64,000 bases of DNA from JAGNXB01 sp964471595 (GTDB lineage: Bacteria; Bacteroidota; Bacteroidia; Chitinophagales; Saprospiraceae): NCBI GenBank assembly GCA_964471595.1, contig CAYYGN010000013.1:17651-81650 (forward strand). Reading direction: 5' to 3'. Within the stretch, counting starts at the first letter, position 1. The number at the start of each line of letters is the position of its first letter. A model generated the notes under the pieces. It was not told the DNA's origin. It ran no database searches and was given only the letters and a program-made list of their open reading frames with translations. Both the position numbers and the translations under genes were made by a program. Positions 1-7,145 of this stretch are shown here, in pieces.

Positions 1-423
1 GTTTTTTTTCCAGATGTCCGAGCCGTCTCGCAAGATCTCGCGTCCCCAGATCGGCACATCGGCTTTGATCCGGTCCACGATATGGCGGAGAGCTTCGAAG
101 GCTGCTGCACGGTGCGGGGAGCTGGTCATGACGAAAAAACTGATCTCGCCGGCCATGACTTCACCGAGGGAGTGGTGGATGTGCAGACAAGTCAGCGGCC
201 ACCGGGCGAACGCCTCTTCGCGGATGACATGGACCTTCTCCAGGGCCATTTCTTCATAGGCGGTATAATCAATACGGTCCACCACGCCTTCGGAATGTTG
301 ATCGGCCCGCACCTGTCCCAAAAAAAGAGCATGGGCGCCGATGCTTGTCTTTGACTGGTGACGGGCCATGCTTTCACCGACAAAAGCGGGCGGAATGGGT
401 CCCTGTAGAAAGATATTCTTCAT
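1..423 (-). CDS. moaE: Molybdopterin synthase catalytic subunit MoaE (C-terminus cut by window edge)
   Basis: MoaE is the large subunit of molybdopterin synthase, which adds two sulfurs (delivered by MoaD) to cyclic pyranopterin monophosphate in the cytoplasm. The minus frame from the ATG at 423 stays open to base 1, giving 141 residues against a usual 140-150, so only the last few residues are missing. Recognisable family blocks are the early GxVR-like segment FLGQVRADQ, the HIHHSLGEV segment, and the C-terminal AFEALRHIVDRIK followed by PIWGRE. The first catalytic-region lysine (RIK) is present. Where E. coli MoaE has Lys126 after the Trp, this protein reads WGRE. It is the last visible gene of a moeA-tauE-moaD-moaE operon, 18 bp after moaD. 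Confidence 0.9.
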   Translation of the reverse strand, partial: MKNIFLQGPIPPAFVGESMARHQSKTSIGAHALFLGQVRADQHSEGVVDRIDYTAYEEMALEKVHVIREEAFARWPLTCLHIHHSLGEVMAGEISFFVMTSSPHRAAAFEALRHIVDRIKADVPIWGREILRDGSDIWKKN

Positions 424-441
424 GGTCCTTTTACTGGTGGA

Positions 442-693
442 TCAGCCTCCCGAATAGGGCGGCAACACGGCCACCGTGGCACCGGGAGGAATCGTTTGTT
501 CGTCCGGGCTCACATCCCGGTTGACCGCCAGGATGAAAGGGACGTTCCGAAGGCCTGGATACCGGTGTATCAGCGCGGCGCGCAGTTCGGCAGTATCACG
601 GATATAAGGCCAGGAAATCCGCGGGGCGCCGATGATGCGGGCAGCTACCCCGAAGGCAATGATCTCCATGGTTTCCGTCTTGCTGCTTTCCAT
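442..693 (-). CDS. moaD: Molybdopterin synthase sulfur carrier subunit MoaD
   Basis: MoaD is a small ubiquitin-fold protein whose C-terminal glycine is converted to a thiocarboxylate that supplies sulfur for molybdopterin. The 83-residue product ends in PPYSGG, the required Gly-Gly tail, after a TVAVLPP strand typical of the family. An internal Met at residue 9 (METIIAFG-like context, position 669) is an alternative start and would give the more usual length. The gene begins 2 bp after the stop of the TauE-like permease and precedes moaE, so the three are almost certainly co-transcribed. Confidence 0.92.
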   Translation of the reverse strand: MESSKTETMEIIAFGVAARIIGAPRISWPYIRDTAELRAALIHRYPGLRNVPFILAVNRDVSPDEQTIPPGATVAVLPPYSGG

Positions 694-695
694 AG

Positions 696-1430
696 TCAGG
701 TGAAGATAAGCTTAAACGAGGCAACGATCAGGACTATTGCCAGCATGGCCCGCAATCCCCCGAGCGGCAGGTGCCGTGCCCCTATCCAACTGCCCGCCAT
801 ACCTCCGGCAAAGGCCAATCCGGTCATCAGAGGCATAGAGGGGCCCCACGTGATGCCGGAAAGTCCCAGTCCAGCCAGACCGGCAGCGGAGTTGACGAGG
901 ATGAATAAAGCGGACACGGCGGCCGTCTGCCGCATGTCGGCCCACCTGAACAACAAAAGAACCGGTGAAAGCAGGATACCGCCTCCCATCCCGATCAATC
1001 CGGACAGAAAACCAATGGCTGCACCCGTCAGCCATGCCGCAGGAACGCGAAGTGGCCGCAGGGATGTTCCCGGGTCGCGGGGCTGAAAGACCATCCGACC
1101 CACGGCAAATAGCAAGAGCACGCCGAGGACCTTTTTGTACACCAGGGGATCTACATCCCATATTCCTCCTACAAAAGCGGCCGGGATGGAAGCCAGGGCA
1201 AATGGCCGGAACAAGGCCCACCGGAAATGACCGGCATGGGCATAATGCCAGAAGGACAGGCCCGCAACCAGGATATTGAGCACCAGAGCGGTCGGTCGCA
1301 TCACCTCCGGCAAAAACCCGAAAAGCGCCATCAAGGCCAGGTAACCACTTGCTCCACCGTGGCCTACACTGCTGTACAAAAAGGCGACCAACACCAGCAG
1401 CACGTAAAAAAAGATCAGGGCATCCGGCAT
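696..1430 (-). CDS. TauE/SafE-family membrane permease inside the molybdenum cofactor operon
   Basis: This 244-residue protein is almost wholly hydrophobic, with about eight predicted membrane helices. It carries the two family-typical glycine-rich repeats: SSVGHGGASGY near residue 20 and GLIGMGGGILLSPVLLL near residue 145. TauE/SafE proteins (PF01925) move organic and inorganic sulfur anions, and their substrates are usually inferred from context. Here the gene sits between moeA (22 bp upstream) and moaD (2 bp downstream). A role in sulfur supply or oxyanion movement for cofactor synthesis is therefore an inference. No substrate can be assigned from sequence alone. Confidence 0.85.
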   Translation of the reverse strand: MPDALIFFYVLLVLVAFLYSSVGHGGASGYLALMALFGFLPEVMRPTALVLNILVAGLSFWHYAHAGHFRWALFRPFALASIPAAFVGGIWDVDPLVYKKVLGVLLLFAVGRMVFQPRDPGTSLRPLRVPAAWLTGAAIGFLSGLIGMGGGILLSPVLLLFRWADMRQTAAVSALFILVNSAAGLAGLGLSGITWGPSMPLMTGLAFAGGMAGSWIGARHLPLGGLRAMLAIVLIVASFKLIFT

Positions 1431-1452
1431 GACGGGGGGCGGGATTTGGGGT

Positions 1453-2661
1453 TCATGGTTGGCCCTGGGGAAGGAGGCGAACCTCTACAAGGTCACCGGC
1501 AGGAAATTCGCTCTTGTCCTCATCCAGAACAATGAGGGCATCCGCTTCGGCAAAGGACCGCATGATATAGGACAATTGGCCTTCCAGGGGCATGACTTCC
1601 CCGTCGAGGATTTTCGCCTTGAGAAAAAAAACCATCCCTGTTTTTTTTGTGAATGGTTGGGCCAATGGCAAGACCCGGCGTTCCATCTCCAGTTCCCGGA
1701 ATCCCCCCATCCGGCGCAAGGCGGGGTAGACATAGAGGTAAAAGCAACTCAAAACCGAGGCGGGATTGCCCGGCAGACCAAAAACGAGGGTCTGTCCCTC
1801 CCGTCCGCAAAACAGGGGTTTGCCGGGACGCTGCCGCACCTTGTAGAAATAGGGTTCAACGCGGCCGGCTTCGATGTAAAGCCGGAAGATGTCGTGATCG
1901 CCGGCGGAGATGCCGCCGGTGACAAGCAGGACATCCAGACCTTCCCTTCGCTGGTCCAGAATACGGGTGAATGCCGGGATGTCGTCGGTCACCCGCTCCA
2001 CCCATTCCGGCTGGATACCCATGCCTGCCAGAGCGGCCACCAGCGAGTGGGAGTTGGATTCGTAAATCTGGCCCGGGCCGAGCGGCTGACCGGGAGGGAC
2101 CAACTCCGACCCTGTGACCAGAATGCCGACCCGGGGCCATCGTCCAACCCGGATGGCAGGAATGCCGAGATTGGCCAGGAAGCCCACCGCACCCGGCGTG
2201 AGCAGCGTGCCGGATGCCAGAGCGCGCTCTCCCCGGCCGATTTGGCTGGCTCTGGGACGGATGTGATCCCCCTGGCGGACCGGACCACCCTGCAGATACA
2301 GCAAACCGTCCAGTTCCCGGGTCCATTCCCGTTGGATGACCGTATCCGCCCCCGGAGGAATAGGGGCTCCGGTAAAAATGCGCACGCATTCCCCGCGACC
2401 CACGATGTGATGCCCCGTATCACCGGCGGCAATGCCACCGACGATCTTCCACGGTCCGCTGTCTCCCGGCGAAAAGGCAAGGGCAAACCCGTCCATGGCA
2501 CTGTTGTCAAACGGAGGCATGTCCACCGGGGAGTCAACAGGTTCCGCCAGAATACGGCCCCCCGCCTCCACAACAGGCAGTGACTCTGTCCCCAAGGGAG
2601 ATGTCCTGGCGATAATGATGTCCAGCGCTTCGGAACTGGCAATCAGGGTCGGAGCGTTCAC
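1453..2661 (-). CDS. moeA: Molybdopterin molybdenumtransferase MoeA, GTG start
   Basis: MoeA inserts molybdate into adenylylated molybdopterin. Visible motifs are PPFDNSAMDGFAL in the N-terminal active-site region, the molybdopterin-binding fold segment with VTGSEL and LLVTGGISAGDHD, and GLPGNPASVLS near the C-terminal third. An open frame extends up to 2766, but the upstream part has no MoeA similarity. The GTG at 2661 lies exactly 4 nt after a -7 promoter box (TACATTTG), which fixes the start and gives a standard 402-residue protein. It is the first gene of the operon with the TauE permease, moaD and moaE. Confidence 0.92.
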   Translation of the reverse strand: MNAPTLIASSEALDIIIARTSPLGTESLPVVEAGGRILAEPVDSPVDMPPFDNSAMDGFALAFSPGDSGPWKIVGGIAAGDTGHHIVGRGECVRIFTGAPIPPGADTVIQREWTRELDGLLYLQGGPVRQGDHIRPRASQIGRGERALASGTLLTPGAVGFLANLGIPAIRVGRWPRVGILVTGSELVPPGQPLGPGQIYESNSHSLVAALAGMGIQPEWVERVTDDIPAFTRILDQRREGLDVLLVTGGISAGDHDIFRLYIEAGRVEPYFYKVRQRPGKPLFCGREGQTLVFGLPGNPASVLSCFYLYVYPALRRMGGFRELEMERRVLPLAQPFTKKTGMVFFLKAKILDGEVMPLEGQLSYIMRSFAEADALIVLDEDKSEFPAGDLVEVRLLPQGQP

Positions 2662-2665
2662 GCGG

Positions 2666-2673
2666 CAAATGTA
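2666..2673 (-). promoter_or_regulatory. -7 box TACATTTG of the moeA operon
   Basis: A perfect match to the Bacteroidota -7 consensus TAnnTTTG on the minus strand. It is followed by 4 nt (CCGC) and then the GTG of moeA. With a transcription start expected about 5 nt after the box, the mRNA would begin at the start codon. No convincing -33 TTTG was found. Confidence 0.6.
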
Positions 2674-2777
2674 GGGTTTTGTATGCGCGTTCCTTCGTAA
2701 CTTGACAGGGCAAACCGGACATGGAGAGCTCTGAATCAGAGGCCGTTGAAAAATCCATGCCGCCATCCGTTCACCAT

Positions 2778-2785
2778 TAAATTTC
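2778..2785 (+). promoter_or_regulatory. Candidate -7 box TAAATTTC of the VOC gene
   Basis: One mismatch to TAnnTTTG (final C), followed by exactly 4 nt and the ATG at 2790. It runs divergently from the moeA promoter about 105 bp away. Confidence 0.4.
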
Positions 2786-2789
2786 TTCG

Positions 2790-3161
2790 ATGAATCCAGG
2801 TGCTTTCTCTCTAAGCCTCAGTGTCCGGGATATCAAGGCTTCCCGGGCCTTTTATGAACAATTGGGTTTTTCGGTCACCGGCGGGGATCCCGACAAAGGG
2901 TGGGCCATCCTGAAAAACGGCGGCGCCCTCATCGGCCTTTTTCAGGGCATGTTTGAAGGCAACATGTTGACGTTCAACCCCGGATGGGACCAGGATGGAC
3001 AGGCATTCGAGCCTTTTGATGATGTGCGGGACATCCAGCGACACCTCAGAGCCGCAGGCGTGGAAATCGTGAAAGAGACGGAAGATGGAGGCGCCGGACC
3101 CGCGCACATCGTCGTCAAGGACCCCGATGGCAATGTCATCCTGATCGATCAACACCGTTGA
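2790..3161 (+). CDS. VOC (glyoxalase/bleomycin-resistance fold) family protein
   Basis: A 123-residue single-module vicinal-oxygen-chelate protein. It begins FSLSLSVRDIKASRAFYEQLGF, the typical first beta-alpha unit, and ends with the family signature VKDPDGNVILIDQHR, where a metal-ligand acid would lie. The middle (GMFEGNMLTFNPGWD) resembles uncharacterised VOC proteins rather than glyoxalase I, so no substrate is assigned. The gene stands alone between the divergent moeA operon and an ELWxxDGT protein. Confidence 0.8.
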   Translation: MNPGAFSLSLSVRDIKASRAFYEQLGFSVTGGDPDKGWAILKNGGALIGLFQGMFEGNMLTFNPGWDQDGQAFEPFDDVRDIQRHLRAAGVEIVKETEDGGAGPAHIVVKDPDGNVILIDQHR

Positions 3162-3249
3162 TCCCGATCCCGGAAAGCATTTGCTTATCATGTGATCAAT
3201 CATTTGTGCCGGAACTCCCGGCTTTTCGCATTTCCAACATTTGCCGGAC

Positions 3250-4998
3250 ATGAAAATCGAATACACCCTGTTGCTGGTACTGACCTCCTTGCATACCGCC
3301 GTATCCCAATCGCCGGAGATGGTGAAGGACATTCATCCTTCCGGTTCATCGGCGCCGGGCATAGGACGCCTTCAGGATGGCAAGATGGTTTTCACCGCCG
3401 ATGACGGTACCCACGGCAACGAGTTGTGGATCACCGACGGGACGGATGCAGGGACGCATCTCCTGAAGGACATCCGGCCGGATACCACCGGAGATGTCTC
3501 AGGGATCACTTATTTGGGCGCCTTTGACGGTCATCTGTATTTTGGCGCCAACGACGGCATGACGGGCCGTCAGCTCTGGCGAACCAATGGTACGCCGGGT
3601 GGTACGGAAAGATTTGTCGTCTTTTATCCGGGCGAGGATTGCTTCTCCTTCCCGCAAAACGGGGTTTTGTTTAACGACCGCTTATGGTTTGTCATCCGGT
3701 CGGAACCCGGTTTTTTCCAACTTGCCCATACCGATGGTACGGAGGCAGGCACGGATGTGGTATTTCTCTTTGGCGACAACGTGCTCACCGCCCTGGGCTT
3801 GCAGACCTTCAGGGGTTCGCTGGTGTACGGAGTCCAGAATGAGCCGACATCCGCCAGCTTGCGGGCGGAGACCAAGGATTTCTCCGGTTATGATCTGGGA
3901 GGATGGAACAATCTGGCCGATCCTCAGATCCGGTTCAGCGGCCAAACGGATTCCCTCCTGTTTCTGGTGGTCAATACGGAAGCCGAAGGAAGAGAGCTTT
4001 GGGTCCTGGATAGCGGGATGACTCAGGTACGATTGCTCAAGGATATTCGTGCCCTGGGATCCGCCTTTGCCTATCCTGCTGCCCGGGTGTTTCGCCTGCC
4101 CGGTCACGAGAAAGTTGCCTTCCTGGCCGACGACGGAATCCACGGTGTGGAGTTGTGGGTCAGTGACGGTACCGAATCCGGCACCGTGTTGGTGAAGGAC
4201 ATTTTTTCAGGACCGGAGAGTTCGGCCTTGCAGGTACAACCATTGGTTCCGTACGGGGATGCCCTGTACTTTGCCGCGGATGACGGAATCCACGGCCTCG
4301 AATTGTGGCGTACGGACGGCACGGATACTGGTACCTACATGGTCAAAGACATGAACGCCGGAGGGCCGGGCGTGGCTGCATTGATCAACCCTGCTATGAG
4401 GGTGCATGACCGGCTGTACTTCCCCTGTCAGGACGGCAGCAGCGGATGGGAGTTGTGTGTCACGGACGGCACCGCGGCGGGCACCCGCCTCGTGGCCGAT
4501 CTGAACCCGGGCGGCTCCTCTTCGCCAGGCATCCTGGTCCCATTGGGTGATCAGTTGTGGATGACGGCGGATGACGGACTCGTCGGGCGTGAATGGTGGG
4601 TCGTTGAACCCGACAGTCTTCCTCGTCTGGCCGGAGACATCCATCCAACCGGAGACCCCCAGATCATTCTGCTGCAGGTCACGGGGAAGGAGCTTTACTT
4701 CCGTGCGGATGACGGCATCCACGGGTCGGAGCTGTGGCGGATTGCCGATCCCGGCGTGTCGGTATCCAAACATCCCGGTAATCCCGTCCTGGAGGTGTAC
4801 CCCAATCCGGCGGGCGACTGGTTGATGCCGGGGATTGTGGCGCCGGAACTGTTGCGACTTATGCGCGTGGATGGTCAGGTGGCAAGGTCCTGGCAGGCGG
4901 TGCCAGGCACACCTCTTGACCTCCGGGACATCCCGGCCGGGCTTTACGTCCTTGTCGGGGAGACCAGCGGCAGGACCGTCCTGGTAGTCCGGCAATGA
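3250..4998 (+). CDS. Secreted ELWxxDGT-repeat protein with T9SS sorting domain
   Basis: The start is the ATG at 3250, three codons after an in-frame TTG. It gives a signal peptide (MKIEYTLLLVLTSLHTAVSQ). The roughly 580-residue body has at least seven ELWxxDGTxxGT units about 45-60 residues apart (for example ELWITDGT, ELWVSDGT, ELWRTDGT), each near an Asp-rich DDGxHG turn, consistent with a beta-propeller-like secreted protein. The last 80 residues (VYPNPAGDWL, then a GLYVLV strand) match a type A T9SS sorting domain. The protein is predicted to be exported and attached or released at the cell surface. Its ligand is unknown. Confidence 0.9.
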   Translation: MKIEYTLLLVLTSLHTAVSQSPEMVKDIHPSGSSAPGIGRLQDGKMVFTADDGTHGNELWITDGTDAGTHLLKDIRPDTTGDVSGITYLGAFDGHLYFGANDGMTGRQLWRTNGTPGGTERFVVFYPGEDCFSFPQNGVLFNDRLWFVIRSEPGFFQLAHTDGTEAGTDVVFLFGDNVLTALGLQTFRGSLVYGVQNEPTSASLRAETKDFSGYDLGGWNNLADPQIRFSGQTDSLLFLVVNTEAEGRELWVLDSGMTQVRLLKDIRALGSAFAYPAARVFRLPGHEKVAFLADDGIHGVELWVSDGTESGTVLVKDIFSGPESSALQVQPLVPYGDALYFAADDGIHGLELWRTDGTDTGTYMVKDMNAGGPGVAALINPAMRVHDRLYFPCQDGSSGWELCVTDGTAAGTRLVADLNPGGSSSPGILVPLGDQLWMTADDGLVGREWWVVEPDSLPRLAGDIHPTGDPQIILLQVTGKELYFRADDGIHGSELWRIADPGVSVSKHPGNPVLEVYPNPAGDWLMPGIVAPELLRLMRVDGQVARSWQAVPGTPLDLRDIPAGLYVLVGETSGRTVLVVRQ

Positions 4999-5026
4999 GG
5001 CGTGCCGGGTTTTCGCCCGGCATCAT

Positions 5027-5034
5027 TATTATTG
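5027..5034 (+). promoter_or_regulatory. Candidate -7 box TATTATTG of the YciI-like gene
   Basis: One mismatch to TAnnTTTG, followed by exactly 4 nt and the ATG at 5039. A short GC hairpin (5003-5021) precedes it and may end the upstream transcript, but it has no T-tract. Confidence 0.35.
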
Positions 5035-5038
5035 TCCC

Positions 5039-5317
5039 ATGTACTACTTGCTGTTTTATGAAACCGTGGACGGTTATGTGGAGAAAAGAGCCCCTTACCG
5101 TCCGGAACACCTGGATCTGGCCCAAAAGGCTTTTGAAAAGGGCGAGTTGGTCATGGCCGGTGCGTTGGCGGATCCGGCGGATGGCGCTGTATTGGTCTTT
5201 CGGGGAGAGGGGCCTGACGGGGCGGAATCCTTTGCTCGCCGGGATCCCTATGTAAAGAATGGCCTGATTGCCAAATGGTATGTCAGGCCTTGGACGGTGG
5301 TCATCGGCGGAGAATAA
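5039..5317 (+). CDS. YciI-like protein
   Basis: A 92-residue protein of the YCII-related ferredoxin-like fold (PF03795). It has the opening MYYLLFYETVDGY, the conserved His in RPEHLDLAQKAFEKGEL, an AGALADPADGAVLVF strand and a terminal DPYVKNGLIAKWYVRPW segment. These proteins bind small molecules and a few are dehydrochlorinases, but most have no known function. It is a short single gene running toward the ribosomal protein operon on the other strand. Confidence 0.85.
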   Translation: MYYLLFYETVDGYVEKRAPYRPEHLDLAQKAFEKGELVMAGALADPADGAVLVFRGEGPDGAESFARRDPYVKNGLIAKWYVRPWTVVIGGE

Positions 5318-5345
5318 TACCCGGCCAACGGTCAGGCCTGCCCTG

Positions 5346-5379
5346 AAAAAAAAAGCCGCTTGCCGGTGGGGCAAGCGGC
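5346..5379 (-). terminator. Rho-independent terminator of rpsF-rpsR-rplI
   Basis: A perfect 10-bp GC-rich stem (arms 5355-5364 and 5370-5379, loop GGTGG) is followed, in minus-strand direction, by nine T residues (A run at 5346-5354). It begins about 22 bp after the rplI stop. Confidence 0.9.
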
Positions 5380-5401
5380 TTCCGGCCGGACAGGATGCCG
5401 G

Positions 5402-5848
5402 TCAGTCCTCTACCACCTCGAATTGCACCTGGGCTTTGACTTCCTTGTGCAACTGGATATTGGCCGTGAAGGTGCCGAGTGTCTTGACCTCCTCCGCGAT
5501 CTCGATCTTGCGGCGTTCGATCTCAAGACCGAGTTGGTCCTTGATGGCGTGGGCCAACTGCACATTGTTGACGCTGCCGAAAATCTTGCCGCTGGTGCCG
5601 GCTTTGGCCGCAATCCGCAGGGTGGCGCTGCCGAGTTGCTGGGCGATCACGCGATACTCGTCAAGGCGGCGGGATTCGCGGACTTCTTCGACGCGGATCA
5701 TTTCGGCCAGCTTGCGGCGGTTGGTGTCATTGGCGATCAGGGCCAGACCGCGGGGCAGCAGGTAATTGCGGCCGTATCCGTCTTTGACCTTCACGATGGT
5801 GTGCTTGTCGCCGACGTTGTCAATATCTTTCAGGAGAATGATTTCCAT
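5402..5848 (-). CDS. rplI: 50S ribosomal protein L9
   Basis: L9 binds 23S rRNA domain V near the L1 stalk. The 148-residue protein has the N-terminal signature MEIILLKDIDNVGDKHTIV and the NYLLPRGLAL motif, the long connecting helix, and a C-terminal domain with GKIFGSV. Length and domain order are normal. It is the last gene of the rpsF-rpsR-rplI operon, 27 bp after rpsR, and is followed by a strong terminator. Confidence 0.97.
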   Translation of the reverse strand: MEIILLKDIDNVGDKHTIVKVKDGYGRNYLLPRGLALIANDTNRRKLAEMIRVEEVRESRRLDEYRVIAQQLGSATLRIAAKAGTSGKIFGSVNNVQLAHAIKDQLGLEIERRKIEIAEEVKTLGTFTANIQLHKEVKAQVQFEVVED

Positions 5849-5875
5849 GTTCGGGAGTTTTTCAGGTCAACAGGG

Positions 5876-6142
5876 TTATTTCAGCAAGTCGGCCACATAG
5901 GGCAGGAAAGCGAGATGACGGGCCCTTTTCACGGCGGTCGACACCTTGCGCTGATACTTCAGGGAATTGCCGGTAATCCGGCGGGGAAGCAACTTGCCCT
6001 GTTCGTTGATGAACTGGAGCAGGAAGTCGGCGTCTTTGTAATCGACGTGCCGGATCCCGAATTTCTTGAAGCGGCAGTATTTGGTGCGCTTGAGACCGAT
6101 CTTCGGATTGCTGAGAAACTTGATATCGTCTTTGGTTGCCAT
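5876..6142 (-). CDS. rpsR: 30S ribosomal protein S18
   Basis: S18 forms a heterodimer with S6 on the small-subunit platform. The 88-residue protein has the core YKDADFLLQFINEQGKLLPRRITG and ends in HLAFLPYVADLLK, the usual S18 C-terminal helix. It lies between rpsF and rplI in the standard bacterial order. Confidence 0.97.
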   Translation of the reverse strand: MATKDDIKFLSNPKIGLKRTKYCRFKKFGIRHVDYKDADFLLQFINEQGKLLPRRITGNSLKYQRKVSTAVKRARHLAFLPYVADLLK

Positions 6143-6172
6143 GTCTGGATGGATTGAAAGGGTGAAAAGGAA

Positions 6173-6643
6173 TTACTCCTCCTCTGCGGCAGGGGCAGGG
6201 GCGGGTTCAGGAGAAGGGGCGACAGCAACAGGGACTGGCGCAGGTGCCGGCGCGGGCTGGGTGCGTACACCCTCCCCTTCGACGGCCGCCACGGCCTTCC
6301 GTGTCTTTTTGCCGATAAGGCCTTTCCGCTTGTCGTCATTGAATTTGACGCCAAATTTGTCGAGGGCCACCGTCAGATAACGCATGATGCGCTCGTCGCG
6401 GCTCAATGCCAACTCGACCTTCGGGATGAAGGCCCCTCCTTCCGATTGAAACTCGACGCAAAAGTAAACGCCGGAGTTCCTTTTCTTGATGGGGTAGGCC
6501 AACTGGCGCAGCCCCATCTCATCCTTGTGCACGATCGTGCAGCCTTCCTGCTGCAGCATATCGACATAAGTCTGAGCTGTCGTTTTAATTTCATCGCCCG
6601 ACAGTACTGGATCCACGATGAAAGTGACTTCGTAATGACGCAT
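6173..6643 (-). CDS. rpsF: 30S ribosomal protein S6 with acidic Pro/Ala-rich tail
   Basis: S6 binds S18 and 16S rRNA. It has the canonical start MRHYEVTFIVDPVLS, YPIKKRNSGVYFCVEF and LSRDERIMRYLTVALDK. At 156 residues it is longer than most S6 proteins because the last roughly 35 residues form a low-complexity tail of alternating Pro, Ala and Val ending in EEE. Such tails are common in Bacteroidota S6. It is the first gene of the operon, with a TATCTTTG box 36 nt upstream. Confidence 0.96.
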   Translation of the reverse strand: MRHYEVTFIVDPVLSGDEIKTTAQTYVDMLQQEGCTIVHKDEMGLRQLAYPIKKRNSGVYFCVEFQSEGGAFIPKVELALSRDERIMRYLTVALDKFGVKFNDDKRKGLIGKKTRKAVAAVEGEGVRTQPAPAPAPVPVAVAPSPEPAPAPAAEEE

Positions 6644-6678
6644 GTCTGTTTATGGATTAGTTTTACAGAAAATGGCTG

Positions 6679-6686
6679 CAAAGATA
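6679..6686 (-). promoter_or_regulatory. -7 box TATCTTTG of the rpsF operon
   Basis: An exact TAnnTTTG match on the minus strand. It leaves a leader of roughly 30 nt before the rpsF ATG at 6643, enough for a regulatory element. Confidence 0.65.
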
Positions 6687-6800
6687 GGCATAATCAATAA
6701 GTTAGGAAAGAAACCGGCAAAAAAATTGAGGATACAGCGAAACGGGCCCGTAGAGGCCTCCCCTTTTGACCCTCTGACCGGGGTTTGACGGGCTCCAAAG

Positions 6801-7142
6801 ATGCCTATGGAACGGATCCGCACCTATGCACGCGCCGATGAAGCCGGAATTGCCATGGCCCTGCTCAGGGCAGAAGGGATTCCGGCTGTGCTTCGCAACA
6901 ACACCATGAATCAGATCATGCCGCTTTTGACCTTCGAGGTCGAATTGTGGGTGCACCCTTCGGATGCGGAGCGGGTGAAGTCCATCCTGGATGCCCACCC
7001 GCATGACGAAGTCGAGGATTACCGGGAGATCAGCGCCCGCGAAATTGCCTGGCTGCAACAGCGGCAACGCAGAGGGCGTTACCGGCTTTGGCTGTGGATA
7101 GGTTTGGCGTTGTTGATCCTCCTGCTTCTGATCAGCGGATGA
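6801..7142 (+). CDS. DUF2007-type putative signal-transducing protein with C-terminal membrane anchor
   Basis: The first about 75 residues match the DUF2007 fold: IRTYARADEAGIAMALLRAEGIPAVL, then FEVELWVHPSDAERVKSIL. A basic linker (QQRQRRGRYR) is followed by one membrane helix (LWLWIGLALLILLLLISG) at the end of the 113-residue chain. The domain is cytoplasmic or juxtamembrane and its function is not known. Met3 is an alternative start. It converges with the lytic transglycosylase gene, with 3 bp between stops. Confidence 0.78.
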   Translation: MPMERIRTYARADEAGIAMALLRAEGIPAVLRNNTMNQIMPLLTFEVELWVHPSDAERVKSILDAHPHDEVEDYREISAREIAWLQQRQRRGRYRLWLWIGLALLILLLLISG

Positions 7143-7145
7143 TGG

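Noticed and set aside
1429..2583. 384-codon plus-strand open frame opposite moeA
   Set aside because: Antisense shadow in GC-rich DNA: no family motif, and the minus strand encodes an intact MoeA with its own promoter.
5003..5021. Terminator after the ELWxxDGT gene
   Set aside because: A 7-bp GC hairpin is present but has no following T-tract, so it is not listed as a terminator.
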